Below, in pieces: positions 47,996 through 56,010 of a stretch of DNA of 64,000 bases. Position numbers and translations under genes: made by a program. The DNA lies in assembly GCF_001894925.1 (NCBI RefSeq), contig NZ_BCXD01000017.1:52591-116590 (forward strand), read 5' to 3'. This DNA is from Rhodococcus rhodnii NBRC 100604. GTDB lineage: Bacteria > Actinomycetota > Actinomycetes > Mycobacteriales > Mycobacteriaceae. The notes beneath the pieces were generated by a model. The model ran no database searches. It was not told where the DNA came from and worked only from the letters and a program-made list of their open reading frames with translations. Each line of letters starts with the position of its first letter. The first letter of the stretch is position 1.

Positions 47996-49078
47996 ATGAT
48001 GGAGCGGATGCCTCACGACGATCCCGACTCACCCGACCGGACGGGCCGCACCGGTCCGCGGGTGTCGGCGCGCACGACGCGACGCGGCCTCGTCGCCGTC
48101 GCCGTCGGTGCGGTCGTCGCAGCGATCGCGACGATCGCCATCGCCGGCGGGTTCGACGGCAACGACGCCATCCGCCCGCCCGGCGAACAGAACCGTGCGT
48201 CCTCGGCAGCGGACGACGAGTTCGCCGCGACCTCCGCCGGCGACTGCCTGACCTGGACGCCGTCGGCGGATCCCGAACAGGATCGGCAGGATGTCGCCGT
48301 CGTCGACTGCAGCGACGAGCACCTGTTCGAGGTCGTCGCCCCGGTCGATCTGTCGACCTATCCGAGCGCCGAGTTCGGTCCCGGGGCGCGCTTCCCCGGA
48401 GCGATCCGGCTCGCCGAGCTGCGCGACGAGCACTGCGTCGACGCCGCACGCACGTATCTCGACGGCAGGCTCGATCCGCAGGGCAGGTTCGGTGTCGGCC
48501 TGATGTTCCCGAGCGAGAACGGCTGGGCGGACGGCGAGCGGACCCTGCGCTGCGGCCTGCAGTACTCGGGCACGAGCGGTTCGCTGCTGCCGTTCACGGG
48601 CTCGGTCCGCGAGCTCGACCAGTCGAACGTCTTCCCGGCGGGCACGTGCATCGGGATCGAGGGCAACGTTCCCACCGATCCGGTCGACTGCGCGCAGCCC
48701 CACGCGTTCGAGGTGATCTCCGTCGTGGATCTCGGTGCCCAGTTCCCGGGCGCGATGCCGTCGGTCGAGGATCAGGACGAGTTCCTGACCGGGGTGTGTA
48801 CGCAGGCGTCGAACGAGTATCTGGGCGACCCCGAAGCGCTGCGGAACAAGACACTGACGTTGTTCTGGGACAACCTCGACTTCGACAGCTGGCTCGCCGG
48901 TAGCCGCAGCATCAACTGCTCGATCGGCAAGGAGACCGACGCCGGCGGATTCGCGAGCATCACGGGCAGCGCGCGCGGCGACATACTCATCGACGGCGCG
49001 CCGCCCGTCGCGCCGCCCCCCATCGGAGAGGGCCGGGCCGAGCCCGTTCCGCTCCCCGGCGCGAACCCGATCAACTGA
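47996..49078 (+). CDS. Septum-formation-family membrane protein, Rv3835-like
   Basis: 360 residues. A short cytoplasmic N-terminus and one transmembrane helix (LVAVAVGAVVAAIATIAIAG, about residues 32-51) are followed by an external region. The domain appears twice in tandem: GDCLTWTP ... VVDCSDEHLFEVVAPVDLS, and GTCIGIEG ... PVDCAQPHAFEVISVVDLG. Paired cysteines recur in each half. The family is linked to septum formation by name only; its function is unknown. ATG 48008, with GGAG just upstream, is an alternative start. The stop overlaps the next ATG (TGATG). Synteny with Rv3835-Rv3836 is exact. Confidence 0.88.
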   Translation: MMERMPHDDPDSPDRTGRTGPRVSARTTRRGLVAVAVGAVVAAIATIAIAGGFDGNDAIRPPGEQNRASSAADDEFAATSAGDCLTWTPSADPEQDRQDVAVVDCSDEHLFEVVAPVDLSTYPSAEFGPGARFPGAIRLAELRDEHCVDAARTYLDGRLDPQGRFGVGLMFPSENGWADGERTLRCGLQYSGTSGSLLPFTGSVRELDQSNVFPAGTCIGIEGNVPTDPVDCAQPHAFEVISVVDLGAQFPGAMPSVEDQDEFLTGVCTQASNEYLGDPEALRNKTLTLFWDNLDFDSWLAGSRSINCSIGKETDAGGFASITGSARGDILIDGAPPVAPPPIGEGRAEPVPLPGANPIN

Positions 49079-49428
49079 TGAGCGTCTCGATGACCGACGA
49101 GCGGTTCGACGAGCTCGTCGGCGAAGCACTCGACATCATTCCCGAGGCGCTCGCGGCGGCGATCGACAACGTCGTCGTCCTGGTCGACGCCCGCAACGAG
49201 GAGGAACCGGGCCTGCTCGGGCTCTATCACGGTGTCGCCCTCACCGAACGCGACAGTCATTACGCCGGTTCGTTGCCCGATACCATTACGATCTACCGCG
49301 ACGCCCTGCTCGACATGTGCGACAGCGAGGAGGACGTCGTCCACGAGGTCGCGGTCACTGTGATCCACGAGGTTGCGCACTACTTCGGGATCGAGGAAGA
49401 TCGCCTCCACGAGCTCGGCTGGGGATGA
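49078..49428 (+). CDS. Zincin-like metallopeptidase-family protein, Rv3836-like
   Basis: 116 residues of the small zincin family. The zinc motif is IHEVAHYFGIEEDRLHELGW: HEVAH at 97-101 supplies two His and the catalytic Glu, and the later His (111) is the third ligand. The N-terminal half has the conserved LVGEALDIIPEALAAAIDNV and GLYHGVALTER. Protease activity has not been shown for the family; the motif is complete here. It is translationally coupled to the upstream septum-formation-family gene. Confidence 0.9.
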   Translation: MSVSMTDERFDELVGEALDIIPEALAAAIDNVVVLVDARNEEEPGLLGLYHGVALTERDSHYAGSLPDTITIYRDALLDMCDSEEDVVHEVAVTVIHEVAHYFGIEEDRLHELGWG

Positions 49429-49568
49429 ACGTCGTCCGGCGCACGCGCCGGATTCCGGGGGGAACCGACGAGCGCACTACTGCGTCCAAGTGGATGTCGG
49501 TCGTTCGGGGAGTCGATGCGGGGGGAGCCGAGCACCCCTCCGCCTCGACATGAGGAGGGAGTTCGCTC

Positions 49569-49874
49569 ATGCCGTTTCTGCAAGTGAGGCCCGAGGCGCT
49601 GCTGCTCGCGGCGACAGAACTGGATGCGCTCGCCGCGCGCCTCGACACCGCTGCCGCCACGGCGAACGCGGCGATCCGCCCGCTCCCGCCGGGATCCGAA
49701 GAGGTCTCGCTGCTCACGGCGCGCTACTTCCACACGACGGCGGGTTCGTTCACGCCCGCGGTCGCACGCGGCACGGCCGAGTTGCGCGCGACGGCCGCGA
49801 CGCTGCGGCAACAGGCCGCGCAGTACGTCGCACAGGACGTCGCGACCGGCGCGAACCTCTCGGCCCAGATGTGA
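49569..49874 (+). CDS. PE-domain protein (type VII secretion substrate)
   Basis: 101 residues, close to a bare PE domain. The Pro-Glu pair stands at residues 8-9 (QVRPEALL), the position that names the family. Two amphipathic helices with ELDALAARLDTAAATANAAI and LLTARYFHTTAGSFTPAVAR form the hairpin. The type VII export signal Y-x3-D is at 86-90 (YVAQD), just after the helical hairpin. There is no C-terminal extension. AGGAGGGAG at 49553-49561 precedes the ATG. It should pair with the PPE protein next door and be carried by the EspG homologue that follows. Confidence 0.9.
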   Translation: MPFLQVRPEALLLAATELDALAARLDTAAATANAAIRPLPPGSEEVSLLTARYFHTTAGSFTPAVARGTAELRATAATLRQQAAQYVAQDVATGANLSAQM

Positions 49875-49917
49875 CCGGACACCAGCTCACACCACTGCAT
49901 TCACTGGGGGAACACAC

Positions 49918-51090
49918 ATGACGATGGGACTCACCGGCGTCATCTGGCTGCCGCGTGGCGCGACGGTCAACTCGACGACACTCAACGCCGGCGCCGGGCC
50001 CGTCCCGCTGTCCGCCGCGAGTGCCGCGTGGACGGGTCTCGCGACCGCGTTCGGCGACGCCAACCTGACGCTGCTGCGTGTCACGGCCGAACTGGGCGCC
50101 GGCTGGCAGGGCATCGCCGGCGCCGCCGCGATCGCGAAACTCACTCCGTTCACCGTGTGGACGGCGCACTGTGCCGAGATCGCCGCCGAGACCGCCCTCA
50201 AGGCCGGTGCCCAGGCGACCGCGAACACCGTCGCACGGGCGGTGATGCCGAGCCTCCCGGAGATCGCCGCGGTGAAGACCGCGAAGGCCGTCGCCTACTC
50301 GGTGAGCGGTGCGCTGGTCGGTGCCGGTGCCGTGGCCGAAGCGGCCGATCGCGCGATGGACATCCGCGCCGGCATGGTCATGGAGGCGTACGAGGCCGCG
50401 TCGAACATCCTCGCCGTGCAGCAGAACTTCCCCATGCCGCCGCGCGTCGTGACGTCCGTCGACGGCGAGGCCGACACCGAGGCCTTCGACGAGGCGAGCG
50501 ACTGGGAACGCGATCCGGTGCGGGCTGCGGGCGCTGCGCTCGCGGCGATGGGCCAGAACCCCGCCGTCACGACGGCCGCGTCGCAGGCCGGTCAGATCGC
50601 GGGGACCACGGTCTCCACCGCGACGTCGGCGGCGACGAATCTCGGCTCGGCCGCCGCGAGCATGGCGCACGGGTCGTCGACCGCTGCGGCGAGCGCGGCT
50701 CCGATGCTCGGCGGCATGGGCGGGCTGTCGGGCGCGGCTGCGTCGGCGGCGACGACCTCGGCCGCGTCCGCACGCGGCAACACCACGGCGGGTGTCGCGG
50801 CCGGCGTCATCGGCGGCGCCGCGGCACCGACGGGCTGGGGCGGGCCGACCGCCGCACCGGGCGCTGCGCCCGCGGCTCCCGTGAGCGGCCCGATGGGCGC
50901 GGTCGGCGAGGCCGCCGCGGCACGAGGCGGTTCGTCGGGCGCGATGATGTCGCCTCGCGGCGCACACGCCTCCGGTGAGGACGACGACGAGCACGACACC
51001 CCCGAGTACCTGAAGAGCTTCGAGCACTTCTCCGACGGCCGCACCGTGATCCCGTCGGTCATCGGCGGCGCCCCGGACGACGTGTCGTGA
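49918..51090 (+). CDS. PPE-like protein (type VII secretion substrate)
   Basis: 390 residues. The N-terminal 175 residues fit a PPE helical domain: WLPRGATVNSTTLNAG stands where PPE proteins have LPPEINSA, and GWQGIAG (W63, G65) is the W-x-G turn. The literal PPE triplet is replaced by PRG. Helices to VMEAYEAASNILAVQQNF follow. The C-terminal half is Ala/Gly/Ser-rich and of low complexity, ending in an acidic stretch (GEDDDEHDTPEYLKSFEHF). ATG 49918 is chosen over upstream frame extension because the domain begins there. Its stop overlaps the next start. Confidence 0.85.
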   Translation: MTMGLTGVIWLPRGATVNSTTLNAGAGPVPLSAASAAWTGLATAFGDANLTLLRVTAELGAGWQGIAGAAAIAKLTPFTVWTAHCAEIAAETALKAGAQATANTVARAVMPSLPEIAAVKTAKAVAYSVSGALVGAGAVAEAADRAMDIRAGMVMEAYEAASNILAVQQNFPMPPRVVTSVDGEADTEAFDEASDWERDPVRAAGAALAAMGQNPAVTTAASQAGQIAGTTVSTATSAATNLGSAAASMAHGSSTAAASAAPMLGGMGGLSGAAASAATTSAASARGNTTAGVAAGVIGGAAAPTGWGGPTAAPGAAPAAPVSGPMGAVGEAAAARGGSSGAMMSPRGAHASGEDDDEHDTPEYLKSFEHFSDGRTVIPSVIGGAPDDVS

Positions 51091-51953
51091 TCGATCTCGG
51101 GACGGGTGTCGCGGTCGGCGACGCCGTCGTCGGCGGCCCGGTTGCGGCGCCTGCCGCGGCGTCGGTTCTCGACCTCGGGACGGCACCGGCCGCGACCGAC
51201 ACGATCACGCTGTCGCTCGACGACGTGAACTTCCTCGTCGAGACGCTGTCGCTCGATCAGCTGCCCGTCGTCCTCGACATCGCGCCGACGTTCGACCAGG
51301 ACGAACAGCAGCTGCTCGCCCATCGCGCGTCCGAGGAGTCGCTCACCGAGCGCGGCATCGTTCACGGCGGCCGGGTCCGTGACGACGTGCAGCGCGCCCT
51401 CGCGACGGTCGCACGCCCTCGCTGGGAGCTCGCGGTGCGCTGGTCGATCGAGGGCACGGTCTCACGGATGTGCGTGTCGTACGACGAGCACATGAGCATC
51501 GCGGCGACCCGCACGGCCGAGGCGCTGATCCTGCGCGACGTCACCGTCGACCCGATCGGCGCCGTCGTCGGCGCGCTCGGAGCTCCGCCGGCGATGACGT
51601 TCAACGGCATCAACACGCCCACCGCGGAACTCGTGGCGGCCCTGGACGAGTCGGCCGATCCCGCAGCGCTCGCGTCGCGGCTCACGGCGTCGGGAGCGAA
51701 CTCCTCGGATGCGACGGAGGTCGGCCGTGCGATGTTCGGCTGTGTGTCGTTCGCCGAGATCGTCGGCATCACGTACGGCGACGGCAACTACGACCCCGTC
51801 GGCGGGCCCGTGACGGTGTTCGACACCGACGCCGGCAGGGTCGTCGGCACGTCGAGCGTGTCGGGTCACGGTGTGGACTGGTCGTCGCTCAGTCCCGGGA
51901 CGAGCTCACGGCTACGTCAGGCGCTCGTGTCTCTGACCGAACGGCTCGGCTGA
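51087..51953 (+). CDS. EspG-type chaperone for PE/PPE proteins
   Basis: 288 residues. The central and C-terminal parts resemble ESX secretion-associated EspG: LSLDDVNFLVETLSLDQLP near the start, RWSIEGTVSRMCVS with strand-like repeats, and VGRAMFGCVSFAEIVGITYG towards the end. EspG binds the tip of the PPE partner of a PE-PPE dimer in the cytosol and keeps it soluble for the matching ESX channel. GTG at 51087 overlaps the PPE stop (GTGA). The first 35 residues are low complexity and may not belong to the fold. Confidence 0.8.
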   Translation: MIDLGTGVAVGDAVVGGPVAAPAAASVLDLGTAPAATDTITLSLDDVNFLVETLSLDQLPVVLDIAPTFDQDEQQLLAHRASEESLTERGIVHGGRVRDDVQRALATVARPRWELAVRWSIEGTVSRMCVSYDEHMSIAATRTAEALILRDVTVDPIGAVVGALGAPPAMTFNGINTPTAELVAALDESADPAALASRLTASGANSSDATEVGRAMFGCVSFAEIVGITYGDGNYDPVGGPVTVFDTDAGRVVGTSSVSGHGVDWSSLSPGTSSRLRQALVSLTERLG

Positions 51954-51998
51954 CCCGCCCGCTGGTCCACCCAGGCCGCTGGTTCCACCCGAGCCGCT

Positions 51999-52670
51999 TC
52001 ATCCCATCGGGTCGTCGGTGTCCGGTGTGTCGGTGACGTCGATCGGTGTCGCGGCAGCGCCCCAGGCGACGAGCCGCCACCCACCGCCCGGAATCGGGTC
52101 GAGTTCGACGGTGTGAGTGTTCGCGAGGTGGTGGGTGAGCGCGAAATCGCCTGGCACGCGGGCGAGTTGCGCGGCCACGAGGCGGATTGCCGCGCCGTGG
52201 CTCACGACGACGACGTTGCCCGTGAGCTCGGGGTCGTCGAGGAACTCCTCGCGCAAGTCCGCGACGACGGGAAGGAACCGATCGAGGACGTCTCCACCGG
52301 ATTCGCCGCCGGGCATGCGCGCCTTCAGGTCGCCGGTGTGCCATTCGCTGTACGTCTTCGCGAACAGGTGGTGCGATTCCTCGTCGCTGCGGTCCTCGAG
52401 GTGACCGACCTGGGTCTCGTGCAGCCCGGGCCGCACCTGCAGCGACAGTCCGGCGAGGCGTTCCGCGGGATCTGCGGTCTGCCGTGCGCGCAGCGCTTCG
52501 GAGGACACGAGTGCGGCGGCGTCACGTTCCGCGGCGAGCGTCGTCGCGAACGCTTCGGCCTGTGCGATCCCCTCCGCGGTCAGCCGGGCACCGGGCAGGC
52601 GGGTGTCGAGTCGCCTGGCGACGTTGGCCTCGGTCTGCCCGTGCCGCACCAGAATCAGTCGTCCGCTCAC
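51999..52670 (-). CDS. Histidine phosphatase (phosphoglycerate mutase-like), Rv3837c homologue
   Basis: 223 residues. LILVRHGQTEAN near the N-terminus holds the phosphohistidine, SSEALRARQTA the second Arg, and NVVVVSHGAAIRL the second His. This is a small-branch histidine phosphatase and not necessarily glycolytic phosphoglycerate mutase; the substrate is unknown. GTG at 52670 overlaps the pheA stop, so both are expressed together, as in M. tuberculosis. The 45-bp gap to the convergent EspG gene carries an imperfect direct repeat (CCGCTGGTCCACCC / CCGCTGGTTCCACCC). Confidence 0.9.
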   Translation of the reverse strand: MSGRLILVRHGQTEANVARRLDTRLPGARLTAEGIAQAEAFATTLAAERDAAALVSSEALRARQTADPAERLAGLSLQVRPGLHETQVGHLEDRSDEESHHLFAKTYSEWHTGDLKARMPGGESGGDVLDRFLPVVADLREEFLDDPELTGNVVVVSHGAAIRLVAAQLARVPGDFALTHHLANTHTVELDPIPGGGWRLVAWGAAATPIDVTDTPDTDDPMG

Positions 52671-53587
52671 AGGTCGGCTCCTTCTCTGATCCGCTCCAGC
52701 CAGTCGGCGGAGCTTCCGGGTTCGGGCGGCGCGTTGCCCGAACCCACTGTCGTGGGCCATGATCCGAGGAAGCGGACACGCGATGTGCGGTGCAGCGCGG
52801 CGAGCGCTTCGGCGACGAGCGGATCGTCCAGGTGGCCCACACAGTCGACGAAGAACCGGTAGAGCCCCATCTCGGTACGGGTGGGTCGCGACTCGATGCG
52901 CGTGAGATCGATTCCGCGGAGCGAGAATTCGGAGAGCACCGCAAAGAGCGAGCCCGGATAGTTGGCGGGTTCGAGGACGACGGAGGTGCGATCGCGGCCG
53001 GTGCGGGCGGGCGGCGGGCACGGCGCCGTGACGAGGACGAATCGGGTGCGCGCGCCCGCGACGTCGGCGACGCCGTCGGCGAGTGACAGCAGACCGAGCC
53101 GCTGCCCGGCGAGGGGCGTCGAGATCGCGGCGTCGGCGATTCCCTTCGCGACGTCCTCGGCGGCGCCGGCGTTGGAGGAGGCCCACTGCACTTGTGAGCG
53201 TGGAAGATTCGCGGCGAGCCACTCGCGCACCTGCCCGCCCGCGACGGGATACGCCGCGACGGTCTCGACCTGGGCGAGCTCGGTGACGCCCGGCCGCGCG
53301 AGGACAGCGAAGCTCACGTCGAGTTCGGTTTCGGCGACGATCTGCAGCCGGGTCCCCGAGGCGAGCGCGTCGAGCGTCGGGACGACCGCGCCTTCGACGG
53401 AGCTCTCGATGGGGACGACGGCGCCGTCGACGTCGCCGGACCGGACGGCCGCGAGCGCTGCCGTCGGGCTTGCGGCGGCGACCCGTTCGACGTCGCCGGG
53501 CATCTGCGGCAGTCCGTCGTCCTCGAGCCGCGCGAGCGCCATCTCGGTGAAGGTTCCCGACGGGCCGAAGTACGCGATACGTGACAC
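52667..53587 (-). CDS. pheA: Prephenate dehydratase
   Basis: 306 residues. The catalytic domain begins with RIAYFGPSGTFTEMAL, includes GAVVPIESSVEGAVVPTLD and ends with the TRF motif (ARTRFVLVTAP) needed for activity. An ACT domain follows (GSLFAVLSEFSLRGIDLTRI, then the ESRP motif) that binds phenylalanine for feedback control. It converts prephenate to phenylpyruvate in phenylalanine synthesis. GTG at 53587 starts four residues before the conserved strand. It is coupled to the phosphatase gene downstream; both match Rv3838c-Rv3837c. Confidence 0.97.
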   Translation of the reverse strand: MSRIAYFGPSGTFTEMALARLEDDGLPQMPGDVERVAAASPTAALAAVRSGDVDGAVVPIESSVEGAVVPTLDALASGTRLQIVAETELDVSFAVLARPGVTELAQVETVAAYPVAGGQVREWLAANLPRSQVQWASSNAGAAEDVAKGIADAAISTPLAGQRLGLLSLADGVADVAGARTRFVLVTAPCPPPARTGRDRTSVVLEPANYPGSLFAVLSEFSLRGIDLTRIESRPTRTEMGLYRFFVDCVGHLDDPLVAEALAALHRTSRVRFLGSWPTTVGSGNAPPEPGSSADWLERIREGADL

Positions 53588-53597
53588 GCCTACGACA

Positions 53598-54317
53598 TTA
53601 CGGCGCGAAACGCGGGGACGGCGTAGGAGTGGACCCGAGCCGCCGTTCGAGCGCACCCAGCCCGGTGGCGTCGGTCACGACGACGCCGAGCAGGACCTCG
53701 CGGACCGCCGTCGCGGCGGCGGGCGGCAGCGCGGCGAGTGCGGTCGGATCAGGGGACGCGACGGCGCGGCGCACGTCGTCGCCGGTGAGCGCGGCGACGG
53801 TGGCGGCGAGGATCTCGAGCACGCCGTCCGCGTGGCCGGTGCGCGCGACGAAGCCGGTGTCGCCGTGCGCGACGACCGACAGGAAGTCGGCGATCGCGTC
53901 CGGCCCGGCCGTGAGGTCGAGCCCCGGAATCACACCCGTGCGCTGGGCATGGTCCGCCCGGTCGGCCGGTGTGCGCGCGCCTCGGCCGAAGACGACGAGC
54001 GGCGCCGGCAGCGCGAGGGCGCAGGCGTCGTCGAACTCGTCGTCGTCGATGTCGACGTGGATGCGGTGAGCACCTTCCAGGGGCACCCCGGCCGGGTCGA
54101 CGTCGAGGTCGACGACGACACGGACGGGCGCGGCGCGCATGGGCGCGGGCAGCCGGGAGGCGCGGACGAGCGGCGGCCCCTGGAGCGGGCATGCGACGTG
54201 TGCGTCGATCGGGGCGTGGACGAGGGCGTCGAACAGCGACGCCGGAGCGGTCGCGGGGCGCGGCATCCCGAGGCCGATGGAGATCGGCGAGCCCGGCGCC
54301 GAATCGGTGGACGGCAT
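53598..54317 (-). CDS. Hypothetical protein upstream of pheA
   Basis: 239 residues, no signal peptide or membrane segment. The sequence is Ala/Val/Asp-rich with LVRASRLPAPMRAAPVRVVV, then DLDVDPAGVPLEGAHRIHVD and, near the C-terminus, VREVLLGVVVTDATGLGALE. The pattern suggests an alpha/beta fold, but I recognise no family or catalytic motif. It ends 11 bp before pheA starts and is probably in the same operon. The plus-strand iron box at 54389 lies just upstream of its ATG (54317), so iron control in this direction too is possible. Confidence 0.65.
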   Translation of the reverse strand: MPSTDSAPGSPISIGLGMPRPATAPASLFDALVHAPIDAHVACPLQGPPLVRASRLPAPMRAAPVRVVVDLDVDPAGVPLEGAHRIHVDIDDDEFDDACALALPAPLVVFGRGARTPADRADHAQRTGVIPGLDLTAGPDAIADFLSVVAHGDTGFVARTGHADGVLEILAATVAALTGDDVRRAVASPDPTALAALPPAAATAVREVLLGVVVTDATGLGALERRLGSTPTPSPRFAP

Positions 54318-54388
54318 TCGTCCACGGTACGTCGGTCGTCGCCTGCGAACGACGGGCGTCTCCCCCTTGCGCGCCGTCTCCGCTCGAA

Positions 54389-54407
54389 TTAGGTTAGGTT
54401 AACCTCA
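54389..54407. promoter_or_regulatory. IdeR/DtxR iron box
   Basis: TTAGGTTAGGTTAACCTCA agrees at 17 of 19 positions with the IdeR consensus, the best site in the window. It lies 52 bp before the ATG of the DUF2470 gene. M. tuberculosis Rv3839, at the same place, is a known IdeR target. Confidence 0.88.
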
Positions 54408-54458
54408 CACCGAGTTGTAGCTCACATCCCGCACGCCACACACACGAAGGAGCCGGTC

Positions 54459-55277
54459 ATGGCACCAGCCCGCAGCCTGGGAGCGACCACCGCCGAACGC
54501 GTCCGCAGCACGTGTGCGCGGGAGTCCGAGGCCGTGCTCGCGATCGACGGCAGCTCGCCGACCCCGGTGGCCCTGCATCACGTGTGCGCCGACGGCGAGA
54601 TCGCCGTGACCGTCGATGCCGATTCCACCGCAGCGACGCTCGCGTGGCTCGCGGGAGCGTCCGGCATCCCGACCGTCCTCGAACTCGCGGATCACTCACC
54701 GCTCGACCTGCGCGAACGCGTCCGTTCGCTCGTCTGGGTCAGCGGCACGCTGCTTCCGGTGTGCGATCACCACGCCCGCGACATCGCGGACGGTGTGGCC
54801 GCCGACTACCCCAGCCCGGAGCTGCTCGACATCGGCCACGGGACCGTCCTGCTCGTGCTGCGTCCGCATTCGGTCGTGGTCGCCGACTCGGCGGGCGCCG
54901 AACCGGTGTCGCTCGACGACCTGCTCGCCGCCGAGGCCGACCCGTTCTGCGACGTCGAGTCGTCGTGGCTGCGACACCTCGACGAGGACCACCCCGAACT
55001 CGTCGCGATGCTGTCGCGCAAGCTGCCCCCGCACCTGCGCCGCGGGCGCGTCCGGCCGCTCGAGATCACGCGCCACGGCCTGTCGCTGCGCATCGAGCAT
55101 CCCGGCGTCGAGCGCGCCGGCGGTGCGGCCGGTGACACCGACGCCCCGCGCCCCGCCGACAACGACGTCTTCCTGCCGTTCCAGGAGCCCGTGACGGATG
55201 CCCTCTCGATGAGCAGGGCCATCCGCACCCTCGTCGGATGCCCCTTCGTCAACGGACTCCGCGCCCGCACTCCCTGA
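54459..55277 (+). CDS. DUF2470-type protein, Rv3839 homologue, iron-regulated
   Basis: 272 residues. The C-terminal part (residues 150-205, ADPFCDVESSWLRHLDEDHP, then ELVAMLSRKL) fits DUF2470, which is found fused to split-barrel flavin or haem proteins such as HugZ-type haem oxygenases. The N-terminal half (GSSPTPVALHHVCADGEIAV) could be the barrel partner. A role in iron or haem handling is likely but unproven. GAAGGAG stands seven bases before the ATG. A near-perfect IdeR box is upstream, so it should be induced when iron is low. Confidence 0.82.
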   Translation: MAPARSLGATTAERVRSTCARESEAVLAIDGSSPTPVALHHVCADGEIAVTVDADSTAATLAWLAGASGIPTVLELADHSPLDLRERVRSLVWVSGTLLPVCDHHARDIADGVAADYPSPELLDIGHGTVLLVLRPHSVVVADSAGAEPVSLDDLLAAEADPFCDVESSWLRHLDEDHPELVAMLSRKLPPHLRRGRVRPLEITRHGLSLRIEHPGVERAGGAAGDTDAPRPADNDVFLPFQEPVTDALSMSRAIRTLVGCPFVNGLRARTP

Positions 55278-55318
55278 AGCTCCCGCCCCGGGCCAGGCAG
55301 GGATCGTAGGGTCGCGCT

Positions 55319-55972
55319 GTGAACGCACCGCGAGGCCACCGCGAGGTTCTGCGAGCCACCGAGTTACTGCTCGACGCCGCGCACAGTCGCGACGAGCAGA
55401 CGATCCTGCGGCTCACCGTGGGCCCGCTGCGACGAACGCTGCTCGACGGCAGCGACTCCGCCCTGGTGTCTCTGCTCGTCGACCGACGGAGCGGGATCGG
55501 TCACCCGATCCACCCGGTGGTCGACGGCGACACGGCCGTGGTCCTCTTCCGCTCGGGTGACGTGGCGATGGTCTCGGTACTCGTGCGCTCCGACGATCCT
55601 CGCCGCGAACCCTGGCTGGTCGCCGAGCTCGGCGCACGCTCCACCGGAGTCCCGGACGGTGTGGCCGCGGTCCGCCAGGCCCCGTTCCAGCCACTCGACC
55701 GCCGCATACTCGACGAGGACCTCCACGCCCTGGCCGAACGCATCCGCGCCGCGGATCCGCACCGTGAGCTGTTCGCGAGCATCGACTGGAACGACCGCAG
55801 CGCGGTCCTGTCTCGCAACACGCTCGGCGAGACGAGGACGGTCGGCGACGTGATCGACGAGTCGGCACGCATCCCGGAAGGTCGGCTCGACCTGGTCGCC
55901 CGGACCGACGAGACCTGGCTGTTCGTGTACCTGCGCGAGCTGAATCCGCTTCTGTGGCTGCTCACGACCTGA
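55319..55972 (+). CDS. Hypothetical protein
   Basis: 217 residues, start GTG 55319. No signal peptide, membrane helix or known motif. The first two thirds alternate strands and helices (REVLRATELLLDAAHSRDEQ, then VVDGDTAVVLFRSGDVAMVS), like a small alpha/beta cone fold, and the last third (FASIDWNDRSAVLSRNTLGE) is polar. An NTF2-like fold is possible. It lies between the DUF2470 gene and the CPBP protease with gaps of about 40 bp on each side, so it may be in one transcript with them. Confidence 0.65.
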   Translation: MNAPRGHREVLRATELLLDAAHSRDEQTILRLTVGPLRRTLLDGSDSALVSLLVDRRSGIGHPIHPVVDGDTAVVLFRSGDVAMVSVLVRSDDPRREPWLVAELGARSTGVPDGVAAVRQAPFQPLDRRILDEDLHALAERIRAADPHRELFASIDWNDRSAVLSRNTLGETRTVGDVIDESARIPEGRLDLVARTDETWLFVYLRELNPLLWLLTT

Positions 55973-56010
55973 TCGCGACGGCGCGGCCGCACCACCTCTA
56001 GCCTGATCAC

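Noticed and set aside
49918..51953. A full ESX (type VII) secretion locus
   Set aside because: Only PE, PPE-like and EspG-type genes are present; no EccA-E, MycP or EsxA/B-type genes are seen in the neighbourhood.
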